Positions 46,263-57,569 of a stretch of 64,000 nucleotides of DNA are shown one piece after another (position 1 is the stretch's first letter; each line of letters begins with the position of its first letter). A program made the translations under genes and the position numbers. Origin of the DNA: Pararge aegeria (Eukaryota > Arthropoda > Insecta > Lepidoptera > Nymphalidae); contig NC_053184.1 of the NCBI RefSeq assembly GCF_905163445.1, positions 496,001 to 560,000 on the forward strand. Direction: 5' to 3'. The notes below the pieces were generated by a model. The model saw only the letters and a program-made list of their open reading frames with translations. It made no database searches and was not told where the DNA came from.

Positions 46263-46515
46263 TATCATCATACCAACCCTTTACCGCTCCACTACAGGGC
46301 ACAGGTCTCCTCCCAGAATGAGAAGGGTTTAGGCCGTAGTCTATCACACTGGCAAAGTGCGGATTGGTAGACTTCACATAACGTTGAGAACATTATGGAG
46401 AACTCTCACGCATGCAGGTTTCCTCAAGATGTTTTCCTTCACCGTTAAAGCAAGTGATATTTAAATGGCTATAATTAAAAATGCACATAATTCCGAAAAG
46501 TCAGTGGTGTGCCTT
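46263..46515 (-). repeat. SINE family A
   Basis: 'ccactacagggcacaggtct', 'agtgcggattggtagac', 'ctctcacgcatgcaggtttc' and 'ttcaccgttaaagcaagtga', ending before the tRNA-like head. Confidence 0.75.
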
Positions 46516-47164
46516 GCTATAGGTATATTAAGCATATATTTTCTAGAAAAAGAAAAAAGTGACAGCCAGTAAATGCATACTCTAATGCCAGTTGTAGTTA
46601 ATTCACCCGATTAAAAGATATTTAGATCACAAATAGATGGTAAAACGTAGGGAGTTAACAAAAGTTTTAAGTCGCGAAAAATTTGACTGCGTTCAGCAGT
46701 GAGCGTGTATATCTTTTAAGAGTCAGGTCGGGTATGGGTGATTTAGAAATGTTATTATTTTTTAATTGCCCCTGCCCGATCTCTCTTTAGTTTGATCTGT
46801 TGGAAGCCTTTGGAAAGCGGCGTGCTTCCAAGCAACCTTTGACATTAATGGGAATGATGGGAATGATCACTGTATTCTTTTTTGTTTATTTCGGTTTCTA
46901 CATATTTTTGAGGGTTCTTTTATTTGATTAATTTTTTTTTTAATTAAGTATTTATAGTAGCGTATTTGTATGTTTATATGTTTGTATATATGTATGGAAT
47001 ATATTTTATATTTTTGTACATATCTTTAATATGTTATGTTTAGTATATACTATGTTTTATGTTTTTTTTTTTTATTATTTATTTTTTTATGTTAATTTAG
47101 TTTTAAGTCTTAATATTTAATTTTGTTTGTTGTACCACCTACTTATTTCTTATAACATTTTCTT

Positions 47165-47305
47165 GTATGCCTTTGGTTGCCTGGAAGAGATCGCTATTTA
47201 GCGATAAGGCCGCCAAATTGTACGTTCTACCTTATTGTGCTGTTGCAATTGTATCTCTGTAAATTTTCTCTGTGGTGTACTATTAATAACACAAAAAGTG
47301 TATTC
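47165..47305 (+). mobile_element. LINE 3' end
   Basis: 'gcctggaagagatcgcta', 'ttagcgataaggccgcc' and 'tctgtggtgtactattaata' form a 3' UTR that I know as a common lepidopteran LINE tail. It is followed directly by the (ATTC)n repeat. Confidence 0.6.
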
Positions 47306-47331
47306 ATTCATTCATTCATTCATTCATTAAG
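47306..47331. repeat. (ATTC)n microsatellite
   Basis: Six tandem ATTC units. Confidence 0.95.
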
Positions 47332-47480
47332 AAATTCATCAATAGTATAGTAACCTCGACGTATGAAATGTGTTTTTATACATTCTTTAAACTTATGCAA
47401 AGCTAAATCTAATATTACCTTCGGTATAATTTTATAAAATATTTTATTTAACCGTTTTACTCGTAACATGTAAGGTCACT
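47332..47480 (-). mobile_element. Jockey-like LINE RT C-terminal fragment
   Basis: On the minus strand the sequence reads GYYTIDEFL and, upstream, KALHKF-like and IPKVI-like residues in the same order as the 25823-26120 copy. It is interrupted by the (ATTC)n repeat on its left. Confidence 0.65.
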
Positions 47481-48060
47481 CCCATAAACTGCATTTTCAC
47501 TCGAAGCAAACTTGCAGCAGGAAAAAATCAAATGGCGTACGCAGTGTATACCTAGTCCTCTTTCTTACTTATATAAATTATAAACAGCTTGCCGCGTTCC
47601 ATTTATCATAAATGTGCCCAATACAAAACTCAGTATAAAATATTACCAACGAACGATTGAAAATAAAATCAAATAATTACATTGACGTAAGCCATGATTA
47701 ATGATGTAATGAGTGACATGTATATTATGTATGTAACAAAGTAGTTATATCAAATAACTGCCTTAAAGTATAAGCCTGATAGGTACTTTTAGTCACTCTT
47801 TCAGTATCTATAGTGCAGCTATATTTTGCAGTCTTTGTGTTGTTTCAATAGGTCTTCTTGAATAGACTTAACATCACAAATTTATAAATACAAAAATGTC
47901 TTTGTTGGTTTTGCTTATTCAGTTCAGTGTATTTGAGAAAAATCCGTGTCTAAAGCTTATTTTATTTAAAAAAAAGTTTCTGCATAATCCAGTCCAGAAA
48001 TACGAAGTTGGTTAATTCGGGCAACGAAAATAAATTACATTAGGTCGAACGGACAAATGA

Positions 48061-48235
48061 TGCCGTTGTCAGCCGTTCCCGCCGGAAGAGGGCGCGGCGC
48101 TACCTATATCCGGCCAGAGATAGCTGGCCGCAAGCGCCCGCTGCCCCGAACACGCTAAAAGGGTAAATAACTGACCAATACTTTATAGGTTTAGTCTAGG
48201 CTTGCTGAAAAATTGTATCCATATATCGATATATC
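48061..48235. promoter_or_regulatory. CpG-rich island with CTCF-like and DREF-like motifs
   Basis: A GC-rich core at 48065-48160 includes CCGGAAGAGGGCGC (48082-48095), which resembles the CTCF core consensus with two departures, and GGCCAG..CTGGCC. An exact TATCGATA lies at 48224-48231. It could be a promoter or a chromatin boundary. No exon is visible beside it. Confidence 0.35.
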
Positions 48236-48269
48236 AATATTTTGTATTAGATAATAATTAATAAACTTT

Positions 48270-48440
48270 TTTTTGTCGCGGTGGAAAAGCTTTATGGCTA
48301 CCTCCTGTGCTTTTGGGCAGGACACAAGTTTTGTGGGTGTCTTATACCCGAAATAAAAACCACCACGGCATGTCCCTCTAGTTGGCTCTACTAGACGCCC
48401 GGGTACCCGTTGTATACTTCCCGGACGAGATAATAACTAC
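48270..48440 (+). repeat. Short repeat, family E
   Basis: 'aaaaaccaccacggcatgtcc', 'agttggctctactagacg' and 'gggtacccgttgta' correspond to 33330-33410. Confidence 0.5.
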
Positions 48441-48509
48441 CCTGTGTCATTTACTTGGAATTAGTCGGCCTAGCTTTCATATTTTCAAATATGTACATGC
48501 TATTTCTGA

Positions 48510-48690
48510 ACTGCAAGTTTGGTGGTGGCTGATAATGTAAGTCTAAAGTGGTAGCGGACTAACCTCATAAGGTATGGCAGTTAGTTACATTCGATCCGGA
48601 CTCCTAATCGTTGTTTACGTGGCATTTTATCGGAACACCAAATCGCTTGGCGGCACGTCTTTGTCGGTACGGTGGTGATTAGCCTCAGCC
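48510..48690 (+). repeat. SINE-like element, family D
   Basis: 'gtctaaagtggtagcggact', 'ggtatggcagttagttaca' and 'aaatcgcttggcggcacg' in family order. Confidence 0.7.
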
Positions 48691-49424
48691 GAATCCTCCC
48701 ACTATAGACAAGACCAGAGAAAATAAAGAATAGACGGGTAAGTGATCGCAGCAGCTGGTAGTAGTAACACCTAGGAAGGCGCTGCCCTAATTGCCCTATA
48801 TTGCAAACCATCCAAACACATGTCCCTGTCGCCAAATCCGCTGCGAGCACGAACGATAAAGCCTCGGTTTGTTCGTTGTTGCCGATGTTACATTACAAAT
48901 ACGTAACAAGACGTGTATCTATGTAAAATATTAAATATTTCACAAACTTTCGATTTAAAAAACGTCATAAAACAAAAGTTGTTAGTTTCAATGTAAACAA
49001 CTAAAGGCCGAGGGCTTACTGTTATTATTTATTTAACCCTGTATATCGACACCATCGACACTTCCGACATCACTACTTCAACCAATGGGTTTCTATTGTT
49101 TGGTACGGTAATGACGCGCCACCACCAAGTCAGTATTTGCCATGACGTTAGTCCTATATTTAATCAGGTAATGTTATTAGTAACGTATACTTCTTACTTA
49201 TTGCAAAGGCTATACTAGCAGTGACGTGCGACTCTGTCCTCGCAGAATTACTTTTATCTCGTGAAAAAGGAGTAGCCATCGAAATCGCTAATTTTTTCCG
49301 TGACATAGATTCCTTTACCTAGAGGTTCCCGTCGTAACCAGGATGGCATATAAACAAAGAAAATCAAAACATGTTTGGGTTGGTTTGTGTAGCATTTTGA
49401 GCGTCTTACTTCATTTTCCATGTC

Positions 49425-49472
49425 TGTCAAAAAGTAGGACATAACAGCATTATTATGTCCTACTTTTTGACA
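49425..49472. repeat. Perfect 20-bp inverted repeat
   Basis: TGTCAAAAAGTAGGACATAA (49425-49444) pairs exactly with 49453-49472; loop 8 nt. No element recognised around it. Confidence 0.9.
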
Positions 49473-49799
49473 AACAACTAAAAGAATAACGAAGCGGCGA
49501 ATTGGCTTCCCTTCGATTCCTGGCTCTTACTTTTCCGTGTTATGTCCGCTTATAGCAATTATTTATTTATTAGTGATCCCTCGAGACTTCGCGTGTAAGT
49601 CAACCTTAAAAGATAAACATAATATGCTGTCCTGGACTTTTTTTAACTTTTAAAGGGAAACAACATTGTCATAGATGATTTTATCGAAACTTTAACTGTA
49701 ACTGTTTACGCAGCGAACGCAACGGAATCTCTCAAAAGGAAAAACACCCCGATTTTGAAACATTCTTCATTGGTGCTTTGTTTCTATTGGTGTTAGCGT

Positions 49800-49930
49800 G
49801 ATATATAACCATATATATAGCGGGCTATCTAACACGGAAAGGATTTTTCAAATCGGACCAGCAGTTCCTGTGATCATCGTGTTCAAGTAAACAAACAAAC
49901 TCCTCAGCTTTATATATTAGTAGGTATAAG
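49800..49930 (-). mobile_element. Helitron-like fragment
   Basis: Reverse order blocks 'cggaccagcagttcctgtga' and 'taaacaaacaaactcctcag', then 'tatattagtaggtata', matching the family start. Confidence 0.5.
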
Positions 49931-50744
49931 ATTAGTAATAATACAGCGTTACACCTTATTTTGGTTAAGGGTTTATCTTAATACTAAAATAACGCCAAAT
50001 CTTACATTACAAATCTTAGCAGTGACGAGTGAGACGTGTGAGTGTGTGTCTGTGTGTGTGTGAGTTCTGTAAGTTTGTTTATTGGCATGGGTGCGTGTTT
50101 GAGTCTTGATTTATGTAAAAGTGCGGTCTTAACTAATTGATGTCATATAATTGAAATATCACTTGGCCGAGACTAGGGCCTTCTCAGTCTGAGAGAAGAC
50201 CCGTGCCTCGAGATCCGGCCGGTTGACAGTGATCAACTCACACAATGGCTAATAACAGTTCATTAAATTATTTCCTGAATTTCTGAAATCTACTATCGAC
50301 AAGCAACTGACATAGCCTAGACAAAACGCCTTTCATCGTCATATTATCACGAAGCGTTGATAAGCGTTTGACATTAATCTGTATTTAGAAATTCAACCCA
50401 TACTTAAAAGAACGCTTCCAGTAAACATACACCCTACATACTATTTTTTCCTTCATTCGTAACTATTCAGTCCGGCGCTTTCAAAGTGTGCTTTTGTACT
50501 CGCTTTGTATGTAATCTGTCAGAAAAGTTTCAGAATACGTCAGCATGACATTTAGCAGACTAGCCAACTGCTCTCAATTCCTCGACACCCTACAGCAGAT
50601 TAATAAAGAAAAAAAACAGACAACGAAAAGTGATAAATGCTTAATGTTACACTCTAGTTTGGTCGGAATCATGCCCAATGTTAAGCTTATTAGATGCCCT
50701 AACTGTTAACTCGTCTGGGTACTTATTGAATAGGTATATTTGTT

Positions 50745-50890
50745 TTTTTTATTCCACTATAAGTCAGCCCTTGTCTGCGATCTCACCCGATGATAAGTGA
50801 TGATGCAGTCTAAGATGGTAGCTGGCTAACCTGTGAGGGAGTATGGTAGTAATGCACTAAATCGCTTAGCGGCACGATACTTAGGAACAT
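50745..50890 (+). repeat. SINE-like element, family D
   Basis: 'tccactataagtcagccctt', 'gatgatgcagtctaagatgg', 'gctggctaacctgtgaggga' and 'ctaaatcgcttagcggcac'. Confidence 0.75.
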
Positions 50891-51779
50891 ATAGAATGCC
50901 AATTTCTATATTTTGTCTATAAAAAGCTGGGAATAATAAATGTTACTAAATTTTTGTCGCAATAGTTAACAAACTGCCGCTGCCCGTTAGGTGTGCTATA
51001 CACATAAGCGGTACAGCTATTCCTCCAATCACTAGCAATTGGCACGGCAAGAGTAGTAACCGTATCGGGGTAGTGTTTTTTTAATTATTGTTCAGGGCCA
51101 ATTTACACAGATTTTTTTATTTGAAAATGAAAAATAATTATTTGTTATCTCAAGCCAATAGGCTAAGGACCTCCATTTAAGTTTGGAAAAACCCGGTATT
51201 TGGAGGTCTCGCTCTTTCCGATACAAAGTTTACACATATACTGATAACATGACTTAACCAATTTATTACATTTTATAATTGTATCCTTTTTTTGGTTTAA
51301 TGATTAGAATTCTCAAAATCAATCATGCAAGCATGCAAATATGCGAGTGTTTAAGTGTTTGTGTGTGTTGAATATGTGTATGTGTATTTGCGTTTGTGTG
51401 AGTGTGTGTTCTTTTATTTTATAATCAGGAAGAGAGTGAATGAATATGAATTTTAAATTTATAATAAAATTAAATTACTTTCTTTTAAAATTTGAATCCT
51501 GTTGTGAATCAATAATAAAATAAAGTGAATCAAAAATTAGATTGAGTAGTCAAAGGTTCTTCAACGGGTATAAGTGGAGAGCGCTCCTTAGCAGCGACAC
51601 TGGCCTTCTAAGCGGAGGTAAAGATTTATAAAAGTTTCAGGATTGCTGTTGCACCGGCGGTTGTTCCCTCAAATGTCAGTAAATACCAAGGTTGGCGCGG
51701 CGCGGCCCGACGGCATTTGGACACGTGCAAAGGCCAAAATACCTATTAGGCTACTATTTTATTTATAACTTTTTTGTTG

Positions 51780-51935
51780 TTATACCCACTTGGTAAATAT
51801 TAGATAGCTTTACTTACGAAGCATAGAGTAAGTTTAAAGGACAAAGAGTAACATAGGCTATTTTTATCCCAAGAAAACAAATGGTTCCAACGGGATTTGT
51901 AAAAAACGCAGACGAATAACGCGGGCAGCTCGTAT
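51780..51935 (+). mobile_element. Helitron-like fragment, terminal half
   Basis: 'agagtaagtttaaaggacaa', 'aggctatttttatcccaag', 'aacgcagacgaataacgcgg' and 'gcagct', the family's 3' half. Confidence 0.55.
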
Positions 51936-51939
51936 GGCC

Positions 51940-53125
51940 ATAAAGTACTTTGGTTGATACTTGTAATGAAACAGGTGATTACGCGTAATCTGTGACCGCG
52001 CCCGCCTCGCGTGCACTTTATGATATTAAACGGTCACCGGAGCGTGGAGGTGGGTGCTAAAGATTTATGTGACTTATTATGAGGCAGGCAATGCTAGCCC
52101 ACAACCTTGGCAAGTCGGTTCCACGTAAACCGATGAGTTTAAATCTAAAAACATCCAGTAGTTGAACTGCCACTTTGCGATTAATTAAAATTTAATTGAA
52201 AGCTTTTCCTGTAGACTGGTTACGTTAAATATTTACACCTGGTTTCCGTTTTTCGTGGTCGTTTTTGCCTCTATACTTACTTTTTTTTTCAGTACCTAAT
52301 AAAAACTTTTTACCGAGTAAAATTAAATAGTTGTGCTACACATAAAAAAATGTGTAGTAAAACGATGTTATTTTTAAAAAGTTACATTTAAAAAGTTTCG
52401 TGCAAGGATGATATTTGAGGCGGATTGTTATTTTAAAATTTCTCGACACAGAAAATGTGGCGTGTGTAGCCTTCGGGACCTTTTGATGGAAATTCCAATG
52501 GGTAATTTGGCAATAAAAACCTATAAGAGTCTATCCAATACCTTTAAACCAGCAACAACAATTCTTGTATATACCTATGCACCTAATCTCGGAAACAGCT
52601 CAAACTATTTTCATGAAATTAGTTTCAGTATGCATTTCGGGGTGATAAATCTAATAACAAGGTTTTATTTTTAGAAAACTTGGTTTTATCCTTGTTTTCG
52701 GGCATTAAAAAGTTTGCTACCATATAATTACAATACATAAATAAATTGTTCCACCATCTGCAAGATTTTAATAACTCAGGTGGGAAATCAGGCGAGTCCA
52801 GTTTATTTTTTCTTGTAACCAGAAGACAATTCAAAATGTTTTTTTTTGCTTTTGTCATCCAGATTCTAGTATAAAACCAGATATGGCATAAACGCATTGC
52901 AAATAGGTATTGCGTGCGCAAACTTTCGCTCATTTCGCACAATGTAAATAGGCCTGTGGGCTTTTAAGCGTGACATGTGAAATAAGAGGGCGTAGGTGAC
53001 GCGACGTGCACGCGACATGTTGAACTTTCATTTTCACGAAGTCATTTCGTTTATAATTAACTACGCTGCAGGGTGTGGAGCCGTACCTACGCAATTCTAC
53101 GTGATTATTGTTATTTTCTGTTTCC
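51940..53125. other. No gene called
   Basis: A 105-codon open stretch on the minus strand (52625-52942) encodes mixed, cysteine- and tryptophan-bearing residues but has AT-rich third positions and no supporting splice sites. I regard it as chance or an old repeat. Confidence 0.35.
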
Positions 53126-53127
53126 AG

Positions 53128-53180
53128 AAGATACTAGGGCCTAATTATTGTTCTAATTGTTAAGGTTAATTTTCTACAAG
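53128..53180 (+). other. Possible non-coding exon
   Basis: A strong acceptor (ttattttctgtttccag, ending 53127) and a strong donor (aag|gtaagt at 53181) frame 53 nt that have stops in all three frames. This could be a 5' UTR or long non-coding RNA exon on the plus strand, or chance. Confidence 0.25.
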
Positions 53181-53329
53181 GTAAGTAAATTATATTGGTC
53201 AAGTGTGATTAAGAACTTTTTGGAAACAAGAGACAGGTTAATGCAAAACTTGCTCCATATATAAACCTGAACCAATATGTGCCTTTCACAGGCATTTATG
53301 GAGCGTTCATACATATATGTGTACATAAT

Positions 53330-54090
53330 TGTAAGGGGATGGTGATACCTTCGTTAGACAACCTAAACCTAAAGCTACGAGGGTTCCAAACGCGCCCTGG
53401 TCTAAGAAATGCCCAAAATAAACTAAGCCGGGTTTTTTTTCTTATATCCATCTCACAGTAAATTAATATTAATCTATGAAGTTAGAGCAATTCACACTCA
53501 AGCTTTTTTATAGTTTAAGTAATCCTTAACATAATAATAGGATTTTTGTGTAAGTTGTAACTTACGTTTTATATAAACTTTGAACTTATCAAGACACGTC
53601 TCAAAGATTTCATTCGGTAATTTGTTATAAAATAATATACTAGAATCAATTAGCAATTTTATGTAGCCTAGTAAACTGCACAACGAGTTTATTTTTAGTT
53701 AATTATAACATGTACCTTCAACATAATCTCCTCTGGAGACATGATTATGATGCTCACAACATATTCCCTTGCATTAAAATGCACTTAGTCATCAATATAT
53801 AGTCAAGTAGTAAGCATTAGTGAAGTAAGATGTTGTGATAATGTACTAAGTCGGTTCGTTTTTACCACTTTGCTACGAAACCCTGGCTTTTTCCCCCGTA
53901 CTCATTAACATTAAAATTAAAATACACCTATGATATTTATAAAAAAAAGTGATACTCGTACGTAGGGGAAGAGCGTTACCTGTTTACTCACGTATCAAAG
54001 AAATTATTTATATGTTGGCCCCATTGAAGTTTAGGATCTAACGTTATTCCTAAAAAGATTGTCGTATCCACCAAAACTATATATTAAGTA
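53330..54090 (-). mobile_element. Jockey-like non-LTR retrotransposon, 3' fragment with gap
   Basis: Minus-strand reading gives DTTIFLGITLDPKLQWGQH (about 54010-54070), then after unrelated or deleted sequence the tail LGYIKLLIDSSILFYNK, DKFKVYIKRKL and SYYYVKDYLNYKKA (53505-53690). The 3' UTR at 53360-53460 matches the copies at 1690-1750 and 19440-19510. Not coding now. Confidence 0.8.
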
Positions 54091-54835
54091 TATAGATTTG
54101 GTAAATACGACATAAAAATGCTTGTACCAACGATGTATCACCCGAAGGTTCCATAGTCTACGGCGTAGATCCACTCTCTACGAACATCTATTCCTACGAA
54201 ACTTCTACAACAGTTAGTTTACTTAAGTCATCTTTAGTGTATTTTACACCTACGAAATATCAACTAGGTTCAATTCAAAGATGGGTGCGCCGATTTTAGG
54301 TTTGGATATAGATTATTTGAAACTTCGCAAATAAATCCACTGTGCATAGTCATTACATATTTGAAAATTTAATTTATGGCTATGTTTACGTGGAAGAAGT
54401 TTCTCGAAATAAATTGTTGATCAATTGGTGTCCATTGCTCGACAGGTATCTTGTGGTTATTTCTACATTCCATGTCCTATGCAGCATACGTTCGACTCAC
54501 TTGATATCTTCTTTACAATGTAGCAAGGTTAATGTTTTAAGCAGTAAGCTAAAGCTGTTCTCTTGTTTAAATATTTATTTTTAAGAACATTACTACCGAA
54601 AGTGGCACAGGCTCTGGTTCATAATTGGATTCCACGCCACAGGGAATCCTAGTGTGGAAATCACTGAACACTATTACTTTGAAACATTTTTGTTAAGGTA
54701 CTTAGTAATTATTGTGATGGTTACAATGTAAAAGGTATGTGGTTTTTAAGAGATAAATAAAGCTTTTATTATTATTATGACTCTAGCAGTCGTATCTACG
54801 TGCTCTGCCCTTAAGCTTCGCAATTCGGTGAACTA

Positions 54836-55090
54836 TAAATAAAAAATAAATATACTACGACAATACACACACCGCCATATAGCCCTAAAGTAAGCGTAGC
54901 TTGTGTTATGGGTGCTAACTTGACTAATGAATATTTTTAATGAATAATATACATAAATACCTTATAATATACATAAATACCCAGACACTAAAAGCATTCA
55001 TTTTCATCACACAAGCATTTTCCCGACGTGGGAATCGAACCCACGTTCTTAGACTGCCAGGGTCGCTGCCCACTGCGCCAATCGATCATC
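54836..55090 (-). repeat. tRNA-derived SINE, family C
   Basis: The best-preserved head: reversed, it reads TGGCGCAGTGGGCAGC (A box) and GTGGGTTCGATTCCCAC (B box, about 55028-55044). The tail is an AAATA-rich tract at 54836-54852. Confidence 0.85.
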
Positions 55091-55665
55091 AAAATCTATG
55101 TCAGTGTCCCTGGTACAACGGGAGTAGCTTAGTCCATCGCCCGCTCTGGAAAAGCCTTTTTCGAACTTAGTACGTTTCGGACGAAGTCTAATCGATACTG
55201 AGGTAATAAAGCTGAAGAGTTTTTTTTATTTAAAAGTTTGAACTTGCTATTCTCTGTATTTATTATTAGGATATGAAGAAAATCTTTTTACAAAACCAAC
55301 GATAGTAATGACCTATTTGCATCACCGATTCTCCTTAAGAAGTCAGAAAAAGAAGCCTAACTGAAACCAAAGGATCAGCATTGGCTTGCGAAGTGGCGCA
55401 CGGGTCGTATATTGTGGATACAATTAGATTAAAATTTGTATCACCGTTTAACCCCGCGGACGTCCACTACTGAAAATAGGCCTGTCCCAAAAAGCACCAC
55501 CACACTAGATCCTCAGCCTCCCTTTATGCCGTCGATCCATCGTGCTGAACAGCGTCCCACTCTGCGCTTGCTTGTTCACGGAGGTATTGTTTAAAAATAA
55601 AAAAACTAATCTGTTTAACACAATGCATATGGGAAATGAAAAAGACGACATATTTAAAAACTTAC

Positions 55666-55888
55666 CCAAAAACTTCCAGTTTCTCGTGACAATTCGTATC
55701 CGCCGCCAGAAGCGAAAAATGAAACGAATGCACATTTCGTAGACCATCTCGTACCAGGGTGGCTTTTTTCTTTCCTCATCTGAAATACCATAACGAAATT
55801 CTAGTTCGCAATCGCATTGGATAAGCGTTAGTTGACTCATCAGGCCCCTCTCCAGTGAGACAATTGCTGTGCTCAGCTCAGTGGGCAT
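55666..55888 (-). CDS. Candidate first coding exon, up to 74 residues
   Basis: The frame opens at ATG 55888 with an in-frame TAA six codons upstream, and ends at a strong GTAAGT donor (55660-55665) in phase 1. The last third is striking: PPWYEMVYEMCIRFIFRFWRR then IRIVTRNWKFL, a basic amphipathic segment rich in aromatic residues. An internal acceptor-like tatttcag at about 55780-55787 means that a 114-nt internal exon (55666..55779, phase 1 at both ends) is an alternative. The phase fits the flippase acceptor at 3443 (KFL-D-EDEV). The RFWRRIRIVTRN segment resembles SRFYRAMVLKMN of the 9.4 kb exon. I do not recognise the protein; a separate gene is possible. Confidence 0.5.
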
Positions 55889-55964
55889 TCCGGATGGAAT
55901 CTTTTAAGTACGTTAAAATAACGACATTGCCCAGTAAATATTAGATTGAATATATAATATACTA

Positions 55965-56390
55965 GCTGTTGCCCGCGACTTCGTCTGCGTTTGATTTTGT
56001 TTTCTGATGTGGCATTAAAAGTAATTGTAGTTCTAAAAAAATTTAAAGTTTTCAGTATCGCTAAGCCTTAAATGAGGGGTTTGCTGCTGTCCGCTGAGGA
56101 GTTCGGTCCTCTATCTCCAACCACAGTATGGGCAAAATTAAACACATATTATAACCTCTATAGTACAAAAATAATTATTTGAATCGGTTATAATTTGTCG
56201 GAGTTATGGTTTAAAAGCGTCAAACACTTTCATCCTCTCTCCCAAAGGAACCGAGCGTAATGTCGGGATAAAAAGTATTCTTTATTACTTCTAACACTTC
56301 CAAGAATATGTGTAGGTACAAAGTTTCAGAATATGATCGGTTCAGTAGTTTTTGCGTGAAAGCGTAACAAACAAACTTACTTATCACCCT
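55965..56390 (-). mobile_element. Helitron-like repeat, longer version
   Basis: About 425 bp beginning 'ctagctgttgcccgcgact' and ending in the 'aacaaacaaacttac' start region. Nearly identical in layout and most bases to the copy at 61705-62150. Non-coding; an apparent open frame on the minus strand is part of the repeat. Confidence 0.75.
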
Positions 56391-56646
56391 TCGCTTCGAA
56401 CTTAACACTTTTAAAATTATACCTACTTATTCCAAGTTCGTTGAGCGTTCCCGCCTGAATTCCACAATTGGCGTCATCTTTTCTTTTTTTTATTGTTTTT
56501 TTTTTCTTTTTTAAAACAACCCTTATGTTATGGGTGTGGAATTGGACAAAAAGGTTTTTATGGAAAATTATTACGTACCTTAGTTACGAATTGCACACGG
56601 ACTAAGTCGCTAGTCAAGTAAGATGAGAATATACCTCTGCGAACGC

Positions 56647-56717
56647 TAAAGCTGCCAATAAAATTGTGCATCATACTCTTAACGGAAATGTAGTGCACAA
56701 TTTTATTGGCAGTTTTT
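56647..56717. repeat. Long perfect hairpin, 19-bp stem extendable to 24
   Basis: CTGCCAATAAAATTGTGCA (56652-56670) pairs perfectly with 56694-56712, with a 23-nt loop. The stem extends five more pairs outward including one G-T. It has pre-miRNA-like size but could be a foldback repeat. Confidence 0.85.
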
Positions 56718-57569
56718 ATGACAATTTTTATTTTTGCTGTAAACAACTTTGCGCTTCACTGCAAACTCATCTTACGATGACATCTATAATTGAGATTCTA
56801 ACTGGAAGGCAATATCTATAGGCAATTGTACGTGATCCACATGCACTTTTATACCTCTCCGTACCTTTAATTACAAGTTTACACTACAAATAAGTACTGT
56901 AAATTATCACTTTACCCTCCGAATATGGAGGGTAGAGGTAAGGAGAGTCATCTGTGTATATGAAAAAGTATCGTCAAAATGTATTAAATTAGGATGGCGC
57001 CACATTTGCATCAGGGTAACTCTTAAAAGAAGCGCAAAGGTATATTACCGTACGGCCATGTATTCAGTGTTACCTATCTTATTTGATTGTAAGGCATAAA
57101 GCCATGTCTCCAGTAGAGTAATTGTTTTAATTCGAGTAATTCGAATTTCTTTTTGATTTAATATATTCTTATAAGTTTTTGTAAGCTTCTGTGTTCTTTA
57201 AAGCTCTTGAATAGTGCGCGAGAAAATCTTTGGTGGTGTATAAATAATTAATATTTGACAATTTGTCAGTGAATGGAAAAGCGCGTCCAAACATCCACAC
57301 ACAACAATTTCACACATCAAATCCCGATGTCCCCTGTTCCTATTGATACTTTCGCCCTCCGTAGCCTCAGCGAACAGCGAAGACACCCTCGGCATCTGAA
57401 GACTCGATCGACTCCTGCACTCTCTTCTCTTTCCCTCCACGTTTCTCCAGACTGCCTGTCCCCACAATAACGAAATCAAATCGAAATTAGACATATAAAA
57501 CCATCCCAAATCGACATTTAAGTCTTCTTCCGTGTGTCTGCGCGGAATGGTGCGTTCTCTTTACAAGTA

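Noticed and set aside
52625..52942. 105-codon minus-strand open frame
   Set aside because: AT-rich third positions, no splice sites and no recognised motif; likely chance.
54836..55090. tRNA gene candidate (A and B boxes)
   Set aside because: The tRNA-like head is fused to a SINE body and A-rich tail and lacks a full cloverleaf; it is a SINE promoter.
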